From Nocardia alba NBRC 108234 (GTDB lineage: Bacteria > Actinomycetota > Actinomycetes > Mycobacteriales > Mycobacteriaceae): a stretch of 64,000 nt of DNA. A program made the translations under genes and the position numbers. The notes under the pieces were generated by a model. That model searched no databases, was not told the origin of the DNA, and saw nothing but the letters and a program-made list of their open reading frames with translations. The stretch is taken from NCBI RefSeq assembly GCF_001612665.1, contig NZ_BDAX01000002.1, positions 806,001 to 870,000 on the forward strand, written 5' to 3'. Every line of letters begins with the position of its first letter. The first letter of the stretch is position 1. Shown piece after piece: positions 1 to 8,127 of the stretch.

Positions 1-1
1 G

Positions 2-1279
2 CTGGTGGGCCGGCTGTCATCGTTCGGCGTCGCCTGCGCGGCCGGCTTGCTGTTGGGTTCGTTCCAGGCGGTGATCCTGTGGATCGATACCAAGGACATC
101 TGGCCGAATTGGGCGCAGGCCGGGCTCGGCGACGCGGTGCCGTTCGTCATCGTCGTCGTCGCGTTGTTCCTGCTCGGCGGCCGGATTCCGGCCCGCGGCT
201 CACTCGGGGCGGTGAAGATGCCCGCCGTGCGCATCCCCAAGGTCGCGATCGTGCCGACCGCGGCGGTGCTGGCCGTCGCGGTTCTCGCGATCGTCTCGAC
301 CACCGGGACGTGGCGCTACGGCGTCGTCACCTCGATCATTCTGTCGTTGATCGCGCTGTCGCTGGTGTTGCTGACCGGATACCTCGGTCAGATCTCGCTG
401 GCCAGTATGGCTTTCGCCGGCACGGCGGGCTTCGCGTTGTCGAAACTGTCCACCGCGTGGCACGTTCCGTTCCCCCTGGGCATCGTCGCGGCCGCTGCGG
501 CTGCCACCGCGCTGGGGATTCTGGTCGCGATACCCGCGTTGCGCATCCGTGGCGCCCAGTTGGCGGTGGTGACTTTGGCTGCGGCACTGGCGATTCAGAG
601 TTTCGTGTTCAACAATCCCTCGCTCACTCCCGCACAGGGCAACATCATCGCCGACCCGACGCTGTTCGGTGTCGATCTGGGCGTTCGTGACGGCACCACC
701 CTTGTCACACTGAACTTCGCGCTGATGGTCCTGGTGGTCGTCGCGATCTGCACGCTGGCGGTGATGCGCATCATGGCGGGCGCGACCGGTCGGGCGATGT
801 TGGCGGTGCGCTCCAACGAGCGAGCGGCAGCGTCGGTCGGCATCGACGTCGCCGCGACGAAATTGCTCGGCTTCGCCGTCTCGGCCTTCCTGGCCGGCGT
901 CGGCGGTTGTCTGATCGGCTACAGCAGAGGGCAGCTCTCGGCGGGTTCGTTCACCGTGATGATCGGTCTGACGCTGATGGCCATGACCTACGTCGGTGGC
1001 ATCACCTCCGTATCGGGCGCGTTCATCGCCGGCACCATCGGTCCGCTGGGCGTGGGCTACGTATTCCTCAACCAGACACTCGAACTCGGCGAGTACTACG
1101 AGATCATCGCCGCGAGCGTGCTGTTGCTGATGGCCGTGCTCAACCCGGTCGGCGTGGCGGGGGCGATGACCTCGGCGATCGAATGGCTCACCACGGTGAT
1201 CCCACGCCGAGGCGGCCGTGCGATCACCGGCCCCGCGGCCGCCGAGTCGGGAAAGAAGGCGCCAGCGCATGTCCGATAG
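2..1279 (+). CDS. Branched-chain amino-acid-type ABC transporter permease (LivM or LivH-LivM fusion), 5' partial
   Basis: The frame is open from the left edge, so the start lies outside the window. The protein has about ten hydrophobic segments with the usual LivM layout: a core beginning near LLTGYLGQISLAS, the small-residue loop near VAIPALRIRGAQLAVVTLA, and a C-terminal hydrophobic bundle. The first 30 residues look like the last helix of a preceding LivH-type domain, so the whole protein may be a LivH-LivM fusion. It would form the membrane channel for hydrophobic amino acids or related acids. Its stop overlaps the start of the ATPase gene behind it by 11 bases, so the genes are co-transcribed. 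The family is clear; the substrate cannot be read from sequence. Confidence 0.85.
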   Translation: MVGRLSSFGVACAAGLLLGSFQAVILWIDTKDIWPNWAQAGLGDAVPFVIVVVALFLLGGRIPARGSLGAVKMPAVRIPKVAIVPTAAVLAVAVLAIVSTTGTWRYGVVTSIILSLIALSLVLLTGYLGQISLASMAFAGTAGFALSKLSTAWHVPFPLGIVAAAAAATALGILVAIPALRIRGAQLAVVTLAAALAIQSFVFNNPSLTPAQGNIIADPTLFGVDLGVRDGTTLVTLNFALMVLVVVAICTLAVMRIMAGATGRAMLAVRSNERAAASVGIDVAATKLLGFAVSAFLAGVGGCLIGYSRGQLSAGSFTVMIGLTLMAMTYVGGITSVSGAFIAGTIGPLGVGYVFLNQTLELGEYYEIIAASVLLLMAVLNPVGVAGAMTSAIEWLTTVIPRRGGRAITGPAAAESGKKAPAHVR

Positions 1280-2066
1280 CGTGCAACCCCTGTTGCGGAC
1301 CCACGGATTGTCGGTTCGCTACGGCGGCGTCGTGGCCAACAGCGATATCGATCTCACCGTCGACTCCGGCGAGATCGTGGGCCTGATCGGGCCCAACGGC
1401 GCGGGAAAGACGACGTTCGTCGACGCGGTCACCGGGTTCACCCCGTACACCGGCAGCGTCACCCTGGCGGGCGCCGCGCTCGACCGACTCGGCACGCATC
1501 GACGCCGCCGCGCCGGATTGGCCCGAACCTGGCAGGCGGGTGAGCTTTTCGGCGACCTCACGGTGGCGCAGAATCTCGCCGTCGCGATTCAGCCGACCGG
1601 TCTGCGAACGCTGTTCGCCGACATCATCGGCCGTTCCGTACCGCCGAGGCAGACGATCGACGCGGCCCTGGACTTGGTGGGCGTGCCCGGGGTCGCGGCG
1701 CAGCGCCCCGATGAGTTGACCCTCGGCCAGCAGAAACTGGTCGGCGTGGCGCGTGCGCTGGTCGGCGGCTCGACGGTGGTACTGCTCGACGAACCCGCCG
1801 CCGGACTCGACACGCACGAGAGCCAGGACTTCGGTCGGCATCTGCGGCGCATCGCGGCCGCGGGTATCGGCGTGCTGCTCATCGACCACGACATGTCGCT
1901 GGTCCTCGACACCTGTGCGCGCCTCTACGTGCTGGACTTCGGTGTCGTCATCGCCGCGGGCGAGCCTGCCCGAATCCGCGAAGACCCACGGGTGATCGCC
2001 GCGTACCTCGGCACCACCCGCACCGACGTCGACGACGCGGCCCGACCCGCAGGAGAGAGCGCATGA
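1269..2066 (+). CDS. livG: ABC transporter ATP-binding protein, LivG type
   Basis: A 265-residue nucleotide-binding subunit of the LivHMGF-type importer begun by the preceding permease. Walker A is GPNGAGKTT near residue 40, the signature is the LivG-like variant LTLGQQK, Walker B is VVLLDEPAAGLD, and the switch histidine is in LLIDHDM. I chose the ATG at 1269 because the homologous region begins directly after it and the permease stop overlaps it. The next gene starts inside this stop codon (ATGA), so translation is probably coupled. The protein acts at the inner face of the membrane and hydrolyses ATP to drive uptake. Confidence 0.9.
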   Translation: MSDSVQPLLRTHGLSVRYGGVVANSDIDLTVDSGEIVGLIGPNGAGKTTFVDAVTGFTPYTGSVTLAGAALDRLGTHRRRRAGLARTWQAGELFGDLTVAQNLAVAIQPTGLRTLFADIIGRSVPPRQTIDAALDLVGVPGVAAQRPDELTLGQQKLVGVARALVGGSTVVLLDEPAAGLDTHESQDFGRHLRRIAAAGIGVLLIDHDMSLVLDTCARLYVLDFGVVIAAGEPARIREDPRVIAAYLGTTRTDVDDAARPAGESA

Positions 2067-2848
2067 GCACATCGGCGACTTCGGAAACACCGCGTGTCGA
2101 GGTGCAGCCCGCCCTGCACCTCGACGGGCTCACCGTCGGATACGGCGGCGTGCCCGCCGTGCGGGAGCTGAATGCCCAGGTGCGAGCGGGCGAGATCCTC
2201 GCGCTCCTCGGCCCGAACGGGGCGGGCAAGACCACCACTCTGCTCGCCGCGGTCGGGGCGCTGCCCACGCTCTCCGGTTCGATCACCGCGCTCGGCGAAC
2301 CGCTCGACCGACGGGTGGAGGCCAACGCGCGCCGCGGCATCATCCTGGTCCCCGACAGCCGTGGGGTCTTCCACCGCTTGTCGGTCGACGACAACCTGCG
2401 CCTGGCCCGCCGCAAACACGGCCCCACACTCGATGACGTCTTCGACTACTTCCCCGCGCTCCGGTCGATGCGCGCGCGCCGCTGCGGCACCCTCTCCGGT
2501 GGCGAACAGCAGATGCTCGCGCTGGCGAAGGCACTGCTGTGCGCACCGAAGATCCTGCTCGTCGACGAACTCAGTCTCGGGTTGTCGCCGATCGCGGTGG
2601 AGGGCCTGCTCCCCCGGCTGCGCCAGATTGCCGACGATCAGCAGATGGCCGTGGTGCTGGTCGAGCAACACATCGAACTCGCTTTGTCGATCGCTGATTC
2701 GGCGGTCGTGCTCCATCACGGCCGAGCCGTCTTGTCCGGCGCGGCGACCGAGCTGCGTGGGCGCCGAGATATGGTCGAAGCGGCGTACTTCGGAAATGTC
2801 GAGGCGCCCTCCGGTGACCGGACCGGAGCCACACTGCCCGCCGGGTAG
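2063..2848 (+). CDS. livF: ABC transporter ATP-binding protein, LivF type
   Basis: The second ATPase (261 residues) of the branched-chain-type importer. It has Walker A GPNGAGKTT, the ABC signature LSGGEQQ, Walker B ILLVDELSLGLSP (typical of LivF) and the switch histidine in LVEQHIE. It begins within the stop codon of livG. A periplasmic substrate-binding protein gene is not in the window and may lie upstream. In actinobacteria such transporters near lipid-degradation genes sometimes carry aromatic or branched acids, so the substrate is left open. Confidence 0.9.
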   Translation: MSTSATSETPRVEVQPALHLDGLTVGYGGVPAVRELNAQVRAGEILALLGPNGAGKTTTLLAAVGALPTLSGSITALGEPLDRRVEANARRGIILVPDSRGVFHRLSVDDNLRLARRKHGPTLDDVFDYFPALRSMRARRCGTLSGGEQQMLALAKALLCAPKILLVDELSLGLSPIAVEGLLPRLRQIADDQQMAVVLVEQHIELALSIADSAVVLHHGRAVLSGAATELRGRRDMVEAAYFGNVEAPSGDRTGATLPAG

Positions 2849-2910
2849 GCGTGTTCGAGACACGTTCACAGCGCCACGAGCGGTACGTGGGACAGCATCG
2901 AGGAGGAAGG

Positions 2911-3585
2911 TTGGTCGAACCCGGCACCCCTGTTCGCCGCGGAAAAGCGCCTGCGCGCCGCAGCACCCGCAATCGCCCGACCGACGACGGACTCCTCGAC
3001 GCGGCATGCGCGGTGATCGCCGAGGTCGGCGTCGATCGCGCCACCATGGACAGCATCGCGCAACGCGCCGATACCTCCAGAGTGACCCTGTACGCCCACT
3101 TCGGCTCCCGCGACGCGCTCATCGACGCCGTGATCGAACGCGAGCTCGCCGCGCTGACCGCCTGGATGTTCGAGATCTACGACAACGGCGAGACGATGAG
3201 ATATGGGCAGCGGGCCCAGTACTCGGTGGAATCACTCTTCGACTACGCCCGCCGCCATCCCGAGGGATTCCGCGTCCTGCTCGACAACAGATACGACGAC
3301 AGCCACCCCGGACGACAATTGTCCGCCGCGCTCGAACCGCGTATCGCAGAACGCTTGCGCGCCAACTACGCCGAACGCGGAACACCCATCAACGCCGGCG
3401 CGGACACCCTCGCCACCATGCTGCTCGGCATCAGCCTCGACGTCGCGTATCGGGCCGTGATCCTCGCGGGCGCCGATATCGGCGCGGCCTGCGATCTGGC
3501 TGTCACAGCGTCGCTCGCGGTGCTGCGCGCCGTCGACCCCGAGCAGCTGCGGGCCATCGACGTCGGCCTGTCCGCGTCACCGTAG
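2911..3585 (+). CDS. TetR-family transcriptional regulator
   Basis: A TetR-type repressor of about 224 residues. The helix-turn-helix covers roughly residues 25-70 (IAQRADTSRVTLYAHFGSRDALI), followed by a variable ligand-binding domain. An AGGAGG at 2901-2906 stands four bases before a TTG at 2911; I prefer that start to the GTG at 2851, which would add 20 basic residues without homology. The gene lies directly behind the transporter operon in the same direction and probably regulates it. The ligand is unknown. A strong hairpin terminator follows the stop codon. Confidence 0.8.
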   Translation: MVEPGTPVRRGKAPARRSTRNRPTDDGLLDAACAVIAEVGVDRATMDSIAQRADTSRVTLYAHFGSRDALIDAVIERELAALTAWMFEIYDNGETMRYGQRAQYSVESLFDYARRHPEGFRVLLDNRYDDSHPGRQLSAALEPRIAERLRANYAERGTPINAGADTLATMLLGISLDVAYRAVILAGADIGAACDLAVTASLAVLRAVDPEQLRAIDVGLSASP

Positions 3586-3590
3586 CGCTA

Positions 3591-3630
3591 CGAGCGCGGG
3601 GGCGAGATATTCACCTCGCCCCCGCGCTCG
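3591..3630. terminator. Bidirectional hairpin terminator
   Basis: A perfect 16-bp stem (CGAGCGCGGGGGCGAG and its complement) with an 8-base loop, placed between the convergent TetR gene and the MpaB-family gene. Confidence 0.85.
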
Positions 3631-3653
3631 TCGGAGTCATCTGTCCCGTTCGA

Positions 3654-4652
3654 TCAGATGAGGGCCCGGTGCTTCTTGATGCGGGTGCGCACATCGCGCA
3701 TCATCGCGTTGGTACCCCAGAACCGGATGAACTTCGGGATGAAGCGGTTGACGAAACCGACGAACAGGAACAGGTTCTCGAATCGGCGCTGATCCGCGGC
3801 GCTCCAATCGATCGCCATCTGCTCACGGAAATGCGGCGGCAGAAAGCCCGCGGTCAGGAATTGCAGGAGACTACCGAACGGCAGCCGCACGGCCCAGTGG
3901 ACCATCCGCAGGTGCAGCAGATCGTCGATGTAGGCGCGGAACTCGTCGTCGCACACGACCCCCTTGCACGCCTCGAGCCAGTACTCGTCGAATTCGGCGC
4001 GCGTCTTCGGCCACATATCGGGGTGTACCTGGAGGGTGGTGCCGAACGTGTCGGAGCCCTGGTAGAACGCCTCGAGTTCGTCGGCGGTCATCTTGCCGCA
4101 CAGCAGTTGATGGGTGTCCTCGAAACCGATGTAGATCGCCGCGGCGACATACATCTGCAGGTTCCGGTCGAAGGCGTTGTATTTCACCTTCGAATCCGGC
4201 CGCGACCTGACCTGGCGGTGTGCGACATTGACCGCCTCACGCATGGCCGACTTGTCCTCGTCGGTGCCGAGCACGGCCACCGCGAGGTAGGCGGAGGTGG
4301 TCCGCAACCGCTTCCATGGGTGCACCATGAGCGCACCGGATTCGACCGGACTCTCCATCACACCCGCCGCGACGCCCTGGTGCGCGAACTGCATCGCCAC
4401 GTTCGCGGCCGCGCCGGCGAACATCCAGAAGTCCAAGGCATCGGCCAACTGCGCGGGCCGCTTACGGGGGGAACGGTAGGTATCGGGAATGTGCAGGCGT
4501 ACCCGATCGAGGGTCAGCTCGCGCTCCGTCGCGGCGGGTTCCGCCGCCGGGGTCGCCGACCGACGCCACGCGGGTCCGGCACCCTCGTCGACGTAGGAAT
4601 CACTGTGTGGGTCGACGTAATTGGGTTCGCCAGGCCTGATTGCCGTGCTCAT
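3654..4652 (-). CDS. MpaB/Lcp-family (DUF2236) oxygenase-like protein
   Basis: A 332-residue member of the family that also contains latex clearing protein and fungal MpaB. Visible family features are the segment KRLRTTSAYLAVAVLGT, the histidine in VAHRQVR (the place of the haem-ligand histidine of Lcp), a YNAFDRNLQMYVAA segment, and LPFGSLLQFLTAGFLPPHFR near the C terminus. The distal lysine of Lcp is a threonine here, so haem chemistry may differ. There is no signal peptide, so it is probably cytoplasmic. I chose the ATG at 4652, six bases after GGGAAAGG; an in-frame ATG lies two codons upstream. It is closely similar to the protein at 29408 and divergent from a third family member at 5101. 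The substrate is unknown. Confidence 0.8.
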   Translation of the reverse strand: MSTAIRPGEPNYVDPHSDSYVDEGAGPAWRRSATPAAEPAATERELTLDRVRLHIPDTYRSPRKRPAQLADALDFWMFAGAAANVAMQFAHQGVAAGVMESPVESGALMVHPWKRLRTTSAYLAVAVLGTDEDKSAMREAVNVAHRQVRSRPDSKVKYNAFDRNLQMYVAAAIYIGFEDTHQLLCGKMTADELEAFYQGSDTFGTTLQVHPDMWPKTRAEFDEYWLEACKGVVCDDEFRAYIDDLLHLRMVHWAVRLPFGSLLQFLTAGFLPPHFREQMAIDWSAADQRRFENLFLFVGFVNRFIPKFIRFWGTNAMMRDVRTRIKKHRALI

Positions 4653-4762
4653 CGTCATCCTTTCCCAGATGTGCCGCGCGACAGAGCAGCCGAGGCGATG
4701 CACAGTAGCCCGACCCACCTCGCGAACGCGGTTGGGTGCCGAGATTACCCCGACACCCTCGG

Positions 4763-4780
4763 TATGTTACCGCCCATTCA
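4763..4780 (+). promoter_or_regulatory. TAWGTTAM-N4-NATTCN element, copy 1
   Basis: TATGTTACCGCCCATTCA, in the 448-bp divergent space between two MpaB-family genes. No good -35 is seen on the plus strand. Read on the minus strand the core gives TAACAT, a possible -10 for the gene starting at 4652. Confidence 0.6.
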
Positions 4781-4831
4781 TCGACATGTGGAGGGGTATA
4801 TCGAGAACCCTGATATCGGGTTTATCGGTTG

Positions 4832-4872
4832 TTGACAGCCTCGATCGGGTTCATTAAGTTGATGACCATTCA
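4832..4872 (+). promoter_or_regulatory. Promoter with TAWGTTAM-N4-NATTCN element, copy 2
   Basis: TTGACA at 4832-4837, a 17-bp spacer, then TAAGTTGATGACCATTCA at 4855-4872. The hexamer pair is a textbook sigma-70-type promoter facing the gene at 5101, but the predicted leader is long, about 230 bases. The rest of the 4653-5100 gap shows no gene I can support. Confidence 0.65.
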
Positions 4873-5100
4873 CCAGTCGTCGCGGAGCGGGCATGCCTGC
4901 GGCGCCGGGTGGACAGGACCGCCGCCGACAGGCGGCCCTCCGGGGGTTCACTCCCGGAGCACAAGGCTCGCGGCGTGGGACGTCCAGGCCCTTTGCCCCT
5001 GCTGCCGCGAGTCTTGTGTGCCCGCCGGTCACCCACCGCCACTGAGACGAGATCGGACCGAGCGCGGCGACCGCGCCAGGCTGGAAGGAATCCGCCCGCG

Positions 5101-5853
5101 ATGAGATCCGAGATATCGCGGACCCGACCGGCGGCGGGTCCGCTGCTGCGCAGACACCTCGGTGATCGGCGCTTTCTCCTGATGCTGCCCCGGGCGGTCG
5201 GGCTGCAGATCCTGCACCCCTCGATCGCACCCGCGCTGGTCGAACACGCGTCGACTCGCCTGTGGGAACACAAGAAGCGGGCCGTTCTGCAGATGATCTA
5301 CCTGGCGTGCGCCGGGCGCGACACAGCCTCGGCGATACGTTTCGCCCACGAGCACGTCAAGGGAAACGACGATCTCGGCCGCCGCTATCACGCGCTCAAC
5401 CCCGACGTCTTCCTGTTCCAGCACGCCACCTACGTCGAGACCCTCATGACGGCGGCTGACGTGTTCGGCCCACCGCTGTCGGAGTCGACCCGCGCGCTGC
5501 TCTATCAGCAATCTTGTGAGTGGTACCGGGGCTACGGAATCAGCGCTCGGAATCTACCCTCCACCTGGCCCGAGTTCACCGAGTACTTCGATGACGCGTG
5601 CGCGCGGAGCCTCCGAAGTAGCCCTGCGGCAACACAACTCGTCGACCAGGTGCTGCGCCCCGACGCCTGGATCGTGCGACGGCTGCCCACCGCGGCGGTA
5701 CGGGCGATGCAGCACGAGCGTGCCGCGCCCCTGCTCGGCGTGCGGCACCGCGATTCCGACGCTGCCGCCCTGCGCACCGTTGCCGCGATGACCCGGGTGG
5801 GTTTCGCGACGGCGCCACCGCGAGTCCGCTACGTCAGCCAGGCCGGGCTCTGA
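5101..5853 (+). CDS. MpaB/Lcp-family (DUF2236) protein
   Basis: A 250-residue protein. The family is shown by the N-terminal GDRRFLLMLPRAVGLQILHPSIA segment, a conserved histidine in RFAHEHVKG, and HATYVETLMTAADVFG. It is more distant from Lcp than the other copies and shorter. The ATG at 5101 follows GGAAGGA and begins where similarity starts; the frame is open further upstream but with no family features. It faces away from another family member and is served by the promoter at 4832-4872. No signal peptide is visible. Oxygenase activity is inferred from the family only. Confidence 0.75.
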   Translation: MRSEISRTRPAAGPLLRRHLGDRRFLLMLPRAVGLQILHPSIAPALVEHASTRLWEHKKRAVLQMIYLACAGRDTASAIRFAHEHVKGNDDLGRRYHALNPDVFLFQHATYVETLMTAADVFGPPLSESTRALLYQQSCEWYRGYGISARNLPSTWPEFTEYFDDACARSLRSSPAATQLVDQVLRPDAWIVRRLPTAAVRAMQHERAAPLLGVRHRDSDAAALRTVAAMTRVGFATAPPRVRYVSQAGL

Positions 5854-5879
5854 CGCTCGATCCCGCGTACCGGGCGTGA

Positions 5880-5920
5880 ACCCCGCTCGCCGACCGCGGA
5901 TGGCGGCCGGCGAGCGGGGT
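5880..5920. terminator. Bidirectional hairpin terminator
   Basis: A perfect 13-bp stem (ACCCCGCTCGCCG and complement) between two convergent genes. Confidence 0.8.
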
Positions 5921-5934
5921 CGCACGGTGCGTCG

Positions 5935-7098
5935 TCAGAGCCGTTCGATGATCGTAGCGTTGGCCAAACCGCCTGCCTCACACATGGTTTGGAGACCGTA
6001 GCGACCACCGGTCTGCTCGAGATGATTGACCATCGTCGCGAGCAGGCGGGTCCCGGAGGCCCCGAGCGGGTGCCCGAGCGCGATCGCACCGCCACGCGGA
6101 TTGACCTTGGCCGGATCCGCGCCGAGCTCGTGTTGCCAGACGAGCGGGACCGGGGCGAACGCCTCGTTCACCTCGAAGGTGTCGATGTCGTCCACGGTGA
6201 GCGAGACCCGGTCGAGCGCCTTGCGCGTCGCGGGGACGACGGCGGTGAGCATGAGGGTCGGATCGTCGCCGACCACGGCGAAGGAGTGGAAGCGGGCGCG
6301 CGGGGTCAACCCCAGTTTCGCCGCCATCGCCTCGCTCATGATGAGCGCCGCCGACGCACCGTCGGTGAGCGGCGAGGAGTTGCCCGCGGTCACCGACCAG
6401 TTGATCTCCGGAAACCGTTCGAGGAAAGCAGGATCGGTGAAGGCAGGGCGCAGGCCGGCCAGACCTTCGACAGTCGTGCCGGTGCGGATCGTCTCGTCGG
6501 CGACAAGGGCGCCCGCGGCGACGAGCTCGGCATCGAAGCCGCCGGCGGCCGCGGTGGCGGCGGCCAGCCGATGCGAGCGGGCCGCGAACTCGTCGAGGAC
6601 CGCGCGGTCCAGTTTCCAGCGGGCGGCGATGATCTCGGCCGCGATCCCCTGCCCGATCAGACCCGCCGGATAGCGCGCGGCGAGCGGACCACGCAGCGAG
6701 TCCTTGCCCTGGGTGTTGGAGAACATCGGCGTGCGGCTCATCGATTCGACGCCGCAGGCTATCGCCACGTCGTACGCGCCGGCGAGCACACCCTGTGCGG
6801 CGAAATGCACGGCCTGCTGGCTCGAACCACACTGGCGATCCACCGTGGTGGCGGGCACCGACTCCGGGAATCCCGCCGCCAGCACCGCGGTCCTAGTGAT
6901 GTTGTTGGCCTGTTCACCGCTCTGGGTGACGCAGCCGCCGATCACGTCGTCGACGAGGACCGGATCGATCCCGGTGCGCGCGACCAGCTCCGCCAGCACC
7001 CCGGCCAGCAGGGTGGCCGGATGCACGGACGACAGCCCGCCGCCCTCCTTACCTCGACCCGACGGCGTACGAACCACATCGACGATGACAGCTGACAT
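5935..7098 (-). CDS. Acetyl-CoA acetyltransferase (thiolase)
   Basis: A 387-residue type II thiolase of standard length. The nucleophile is Cys90 in DRQCGSSQQA, the NEAFA motif is at 311, His343 sits in GGAIALGHPLGASGTR, and the second catalytic cysteine is Cys373 in MCEAGG. It would cleave 3-ketoacyl-CoA in the last step of beta-oxidation. I chose the ATG at 7098, six bases after AGGAGG; an ATG directly upstream gives poorer spacing. The leader holds an inverted repeat (TCGCCG-N6-CGGCGA, 7117-7134), and a TAAGTTAA element lies 48 bases before the start. A fragment of a second copy with the same leader layout lies at 35196-35369, near lcp. Confidence 0.92.
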   Translation of the reverse strand: MSAVIVDVVRTPSGRGKEGGGLSSVHPATLLAGVLAELVARTGIDPVLVDDVIGGCVTQSGEQANNITRTAVLAAGFPESVPATTVDRQCGSSQQAVHFAAQGVLAGAYDVAIACGVESMSRTPMFSNTQGKDSLRGPLAARYPAGLIGQGIAAEIIAARWKLDRAVLDEFAARSHRLAAATAAAGGFDAELVAAGALVADETIRTGTTVEGLAGLRPAFTDPAFLERFPEINWSVTAGNSSPLTDGASAALIMSEAMAAKLGLTPRARFHSFAVVGDDPTLMLTAVVPATRKALDRVSLTVDDIDTFEVNEAFAPVPLVWQHELGADPAKVNPRGGAIALGHPLGASGTRLLATMVNHLEQTGGRYGLQTMCEAGGLANATIIERL

Positions 7099-7145
7099 CA
7101 TGAACCTCCTGCACAGTCGCCGACCACACGGCGACATCCATCAAG

Positions 7146-7163
7146 TAAGTTAACTACCATTCT
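7146..7163 (+). promoter_or_regulatory. TAWGTTAM-N4-NATTCN element, copy 3
   Basis: TAAGTTAACTACCATTCT, 48 bases before the thiolase start and reading away from it. Read on the minus strand the core gives TAACTT, a possible -10 towards the thiolase gene. The leader hairpin at 7117-7134 follows. Confidence 0.65.
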
Positions 7164-7224
7164 TATCACTTACCGATGGCTGATAACCAATAATATGGTC
7201 ACCACTCTGGCAATTGGCCCGGTA

Positions 7225-7242
7225 TATGTTACTATCCATTCC
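7225..7242 (+). promoter_or_regulatory. TAWGTTAM-N4-NATTCN element, copy 4
   Basis: TATGTTACTATCCATTCC in the control region between the thiolase and the Mce operon, immediately followed by a perfect 11-bp inverted repeat. Confidence 0.6.
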
Positions 7243-7274
7243 GCTGCATCACGAGTTGGGGGCGTGATGCAGCG
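7242..7274. repeat. Perfect 11-bp inverted repeat
   Basis: CGCTGCATCAC (7242-7252) and GTGATGCAGCG (7264-7274) around an 11-base centre. It abuts element copy 4 and could be a leader hairpin or a protein-binding site. The stretch from 7275 to 7449 holds no gene I can support. Confidence 0.7.
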
Positions 7275-7426
7275 AAGCCGCATCGGCACCGGAACGCACC
7301 CCTCAACGGCGTCCGGCGCCGATGCGATGACCCTTCGCTCCGACCGCTCGCCCGCCCCGAATGCGGACGACCGTCGAGAAGGGCGCCGCGGGCGCGACCT
7401 GCGACGGCACCGAATCGGGGGCCCTA

Positions 7427-7467
7427 TAGGCAATCCCGAATCTATGAGATATGTTACCGGTAATTCT
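7427..7467 (+). promoter_or_regulatory. Candidate Mce-operon promoter with TAWGTTAM-N4-NATTCN element, copy 5
   Basis: TAGGCA at 7427-7432, a 17-bp spacer, and TATGTTACCGGTAATTCT at 7450-7467, about 205 bases before the first small gene of the Mce operon. ATTCTCGTC here pairs with GACGAGAAT of the inverted copy that follows. Confidence 0.65.
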
Positions 7468-7480
7468 CGTCACAACGACG

Positions 7481-7498
7481 AGAATGGGTAGTAACTTG
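7481..7498 (-). promoter_or_regulatory. TAWGTTAM-N4-NATTCN element, copy 6 (inverted)
   Basis: On the minus strand this reads CAAGTTACTACCCATTCT. It faces copy 5 across 13 bases, making a large interrupted palindrome. No gene is supported between 7499 and 7671. Confidence 0.6.
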
Positions 7499-7671
7499 AT
7501 CTTCGATGGTCGACCTCCCGAACGGCCGGAGCTTCCCGCCCGATTCGAGAGAAGGCGAGCGTACTTCGAGTCCACCCCGAAGAACGCTCGACAACAACAT
7601 CGCACCGCCAACGACGGCGACCGGCAGGCCCGACGTCGTCCTAGGTCCCGAGGAAGGACACCGGAACCACC

Positions 7672-7896
7672 ATGTTGCGACGGCTGGACAGGTTTCTCAG
7701 CTATGAGATGAAGGTGTCCGAATTCCTCGGCACACTCATCATCATCGGCATCCCCTACGGACTGGTGGGGGTCATCTGGAGTTTCACCCACACCGGTCAC
7801 CTGCGTGATCTCCACGGAGCCGACCTGATCATCTCGTTCCTCGGATCGATCGTGTGCTGGCCCGTACTCATCTTCGCGAATGTGACGATGACCTGA
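7672..7896 (+). CDS. Small two-helix membrane protein at head of Mce operon
   Basis: A 74-residue protein with two hydrophobic segments (about residues 19-35 and 50-70: GTLIIIGIPYGLVGVIW and ADLIISFLGSIVCWPVLIF). The start ATG follows AGGAAGGA. Its stop overlaps the next small gene (TGATG), so the two are coupled. I do not recognise a named family. Its place before the two YrbE permease genes suggests an accessory membrane component of the Mce transporter or a product needed for its assembly. Confidence 0.7.
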   Translation: MLRRLDRFLSYEMKVSEFLGTLIIIGIPYGLVGVIWSFTHTGHLRDLHGADLIISFLGSIVCWPVLIFANVTMT

Positions 7897-8081
7897 TGAT
7901 GGCGCTGGTATGGGTCATCGACATCGTCGTGATCATCGTCAAGATCCTCGGCGGGCGGACACAGGTCAATCCTGTTCTCCGAGTGGGCATCTGGATCGCG
8001 CTGCTCTGCGTTATCGCGCTGGGCCTGGCTGTTGTCGGCGCACTCGTCGTCCTGCTCGAACACTGGCTGAGCTCGCTCTGA
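7896..8081 (+). CDS. Small hydrophobic membrane protein in Mce operon
   Basis: A 61-residue, almost wholly hydrophobic protein with two likely membrane helices (MALVWVIDIVVIIVKIL and VGIWIALLCVIALGLAVVGA). ATGATG gives two adjacent starts at 7896 and 7899; the first overlaps the stop of the preceding gene. No known domain is recognised. It lies 46 bases before the first YrbE permease gene and should be on the same transcript. Confidence 0.65.
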   Translation: MMALVWVIDIVVIIVKILGGRTQVNPVLRVGIWIALLCVIALGLAVVGALVVLLEHWLSSL

Positions 8082-8127
8082 GCAGCCGAGAACACATTTC
8101 CCCGCAGCAAGAAAGGATCGGTGCAGC

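Noticed and set aside
2172-4835. Very long open frame crossing the LivF gene, TetR gene and MpaB gene
   Set aside because: It runs in another frame through three well-supported genes on both strands; its product is arginine/proline-rich, typical of a shadow frame in GC-rich DNA.
7451-7711. 86-codon frame in the Mce control region
   Set aside because: It begins inside element copy 5 and overlaps the first small Mce-operon gene in another frame; no homology.
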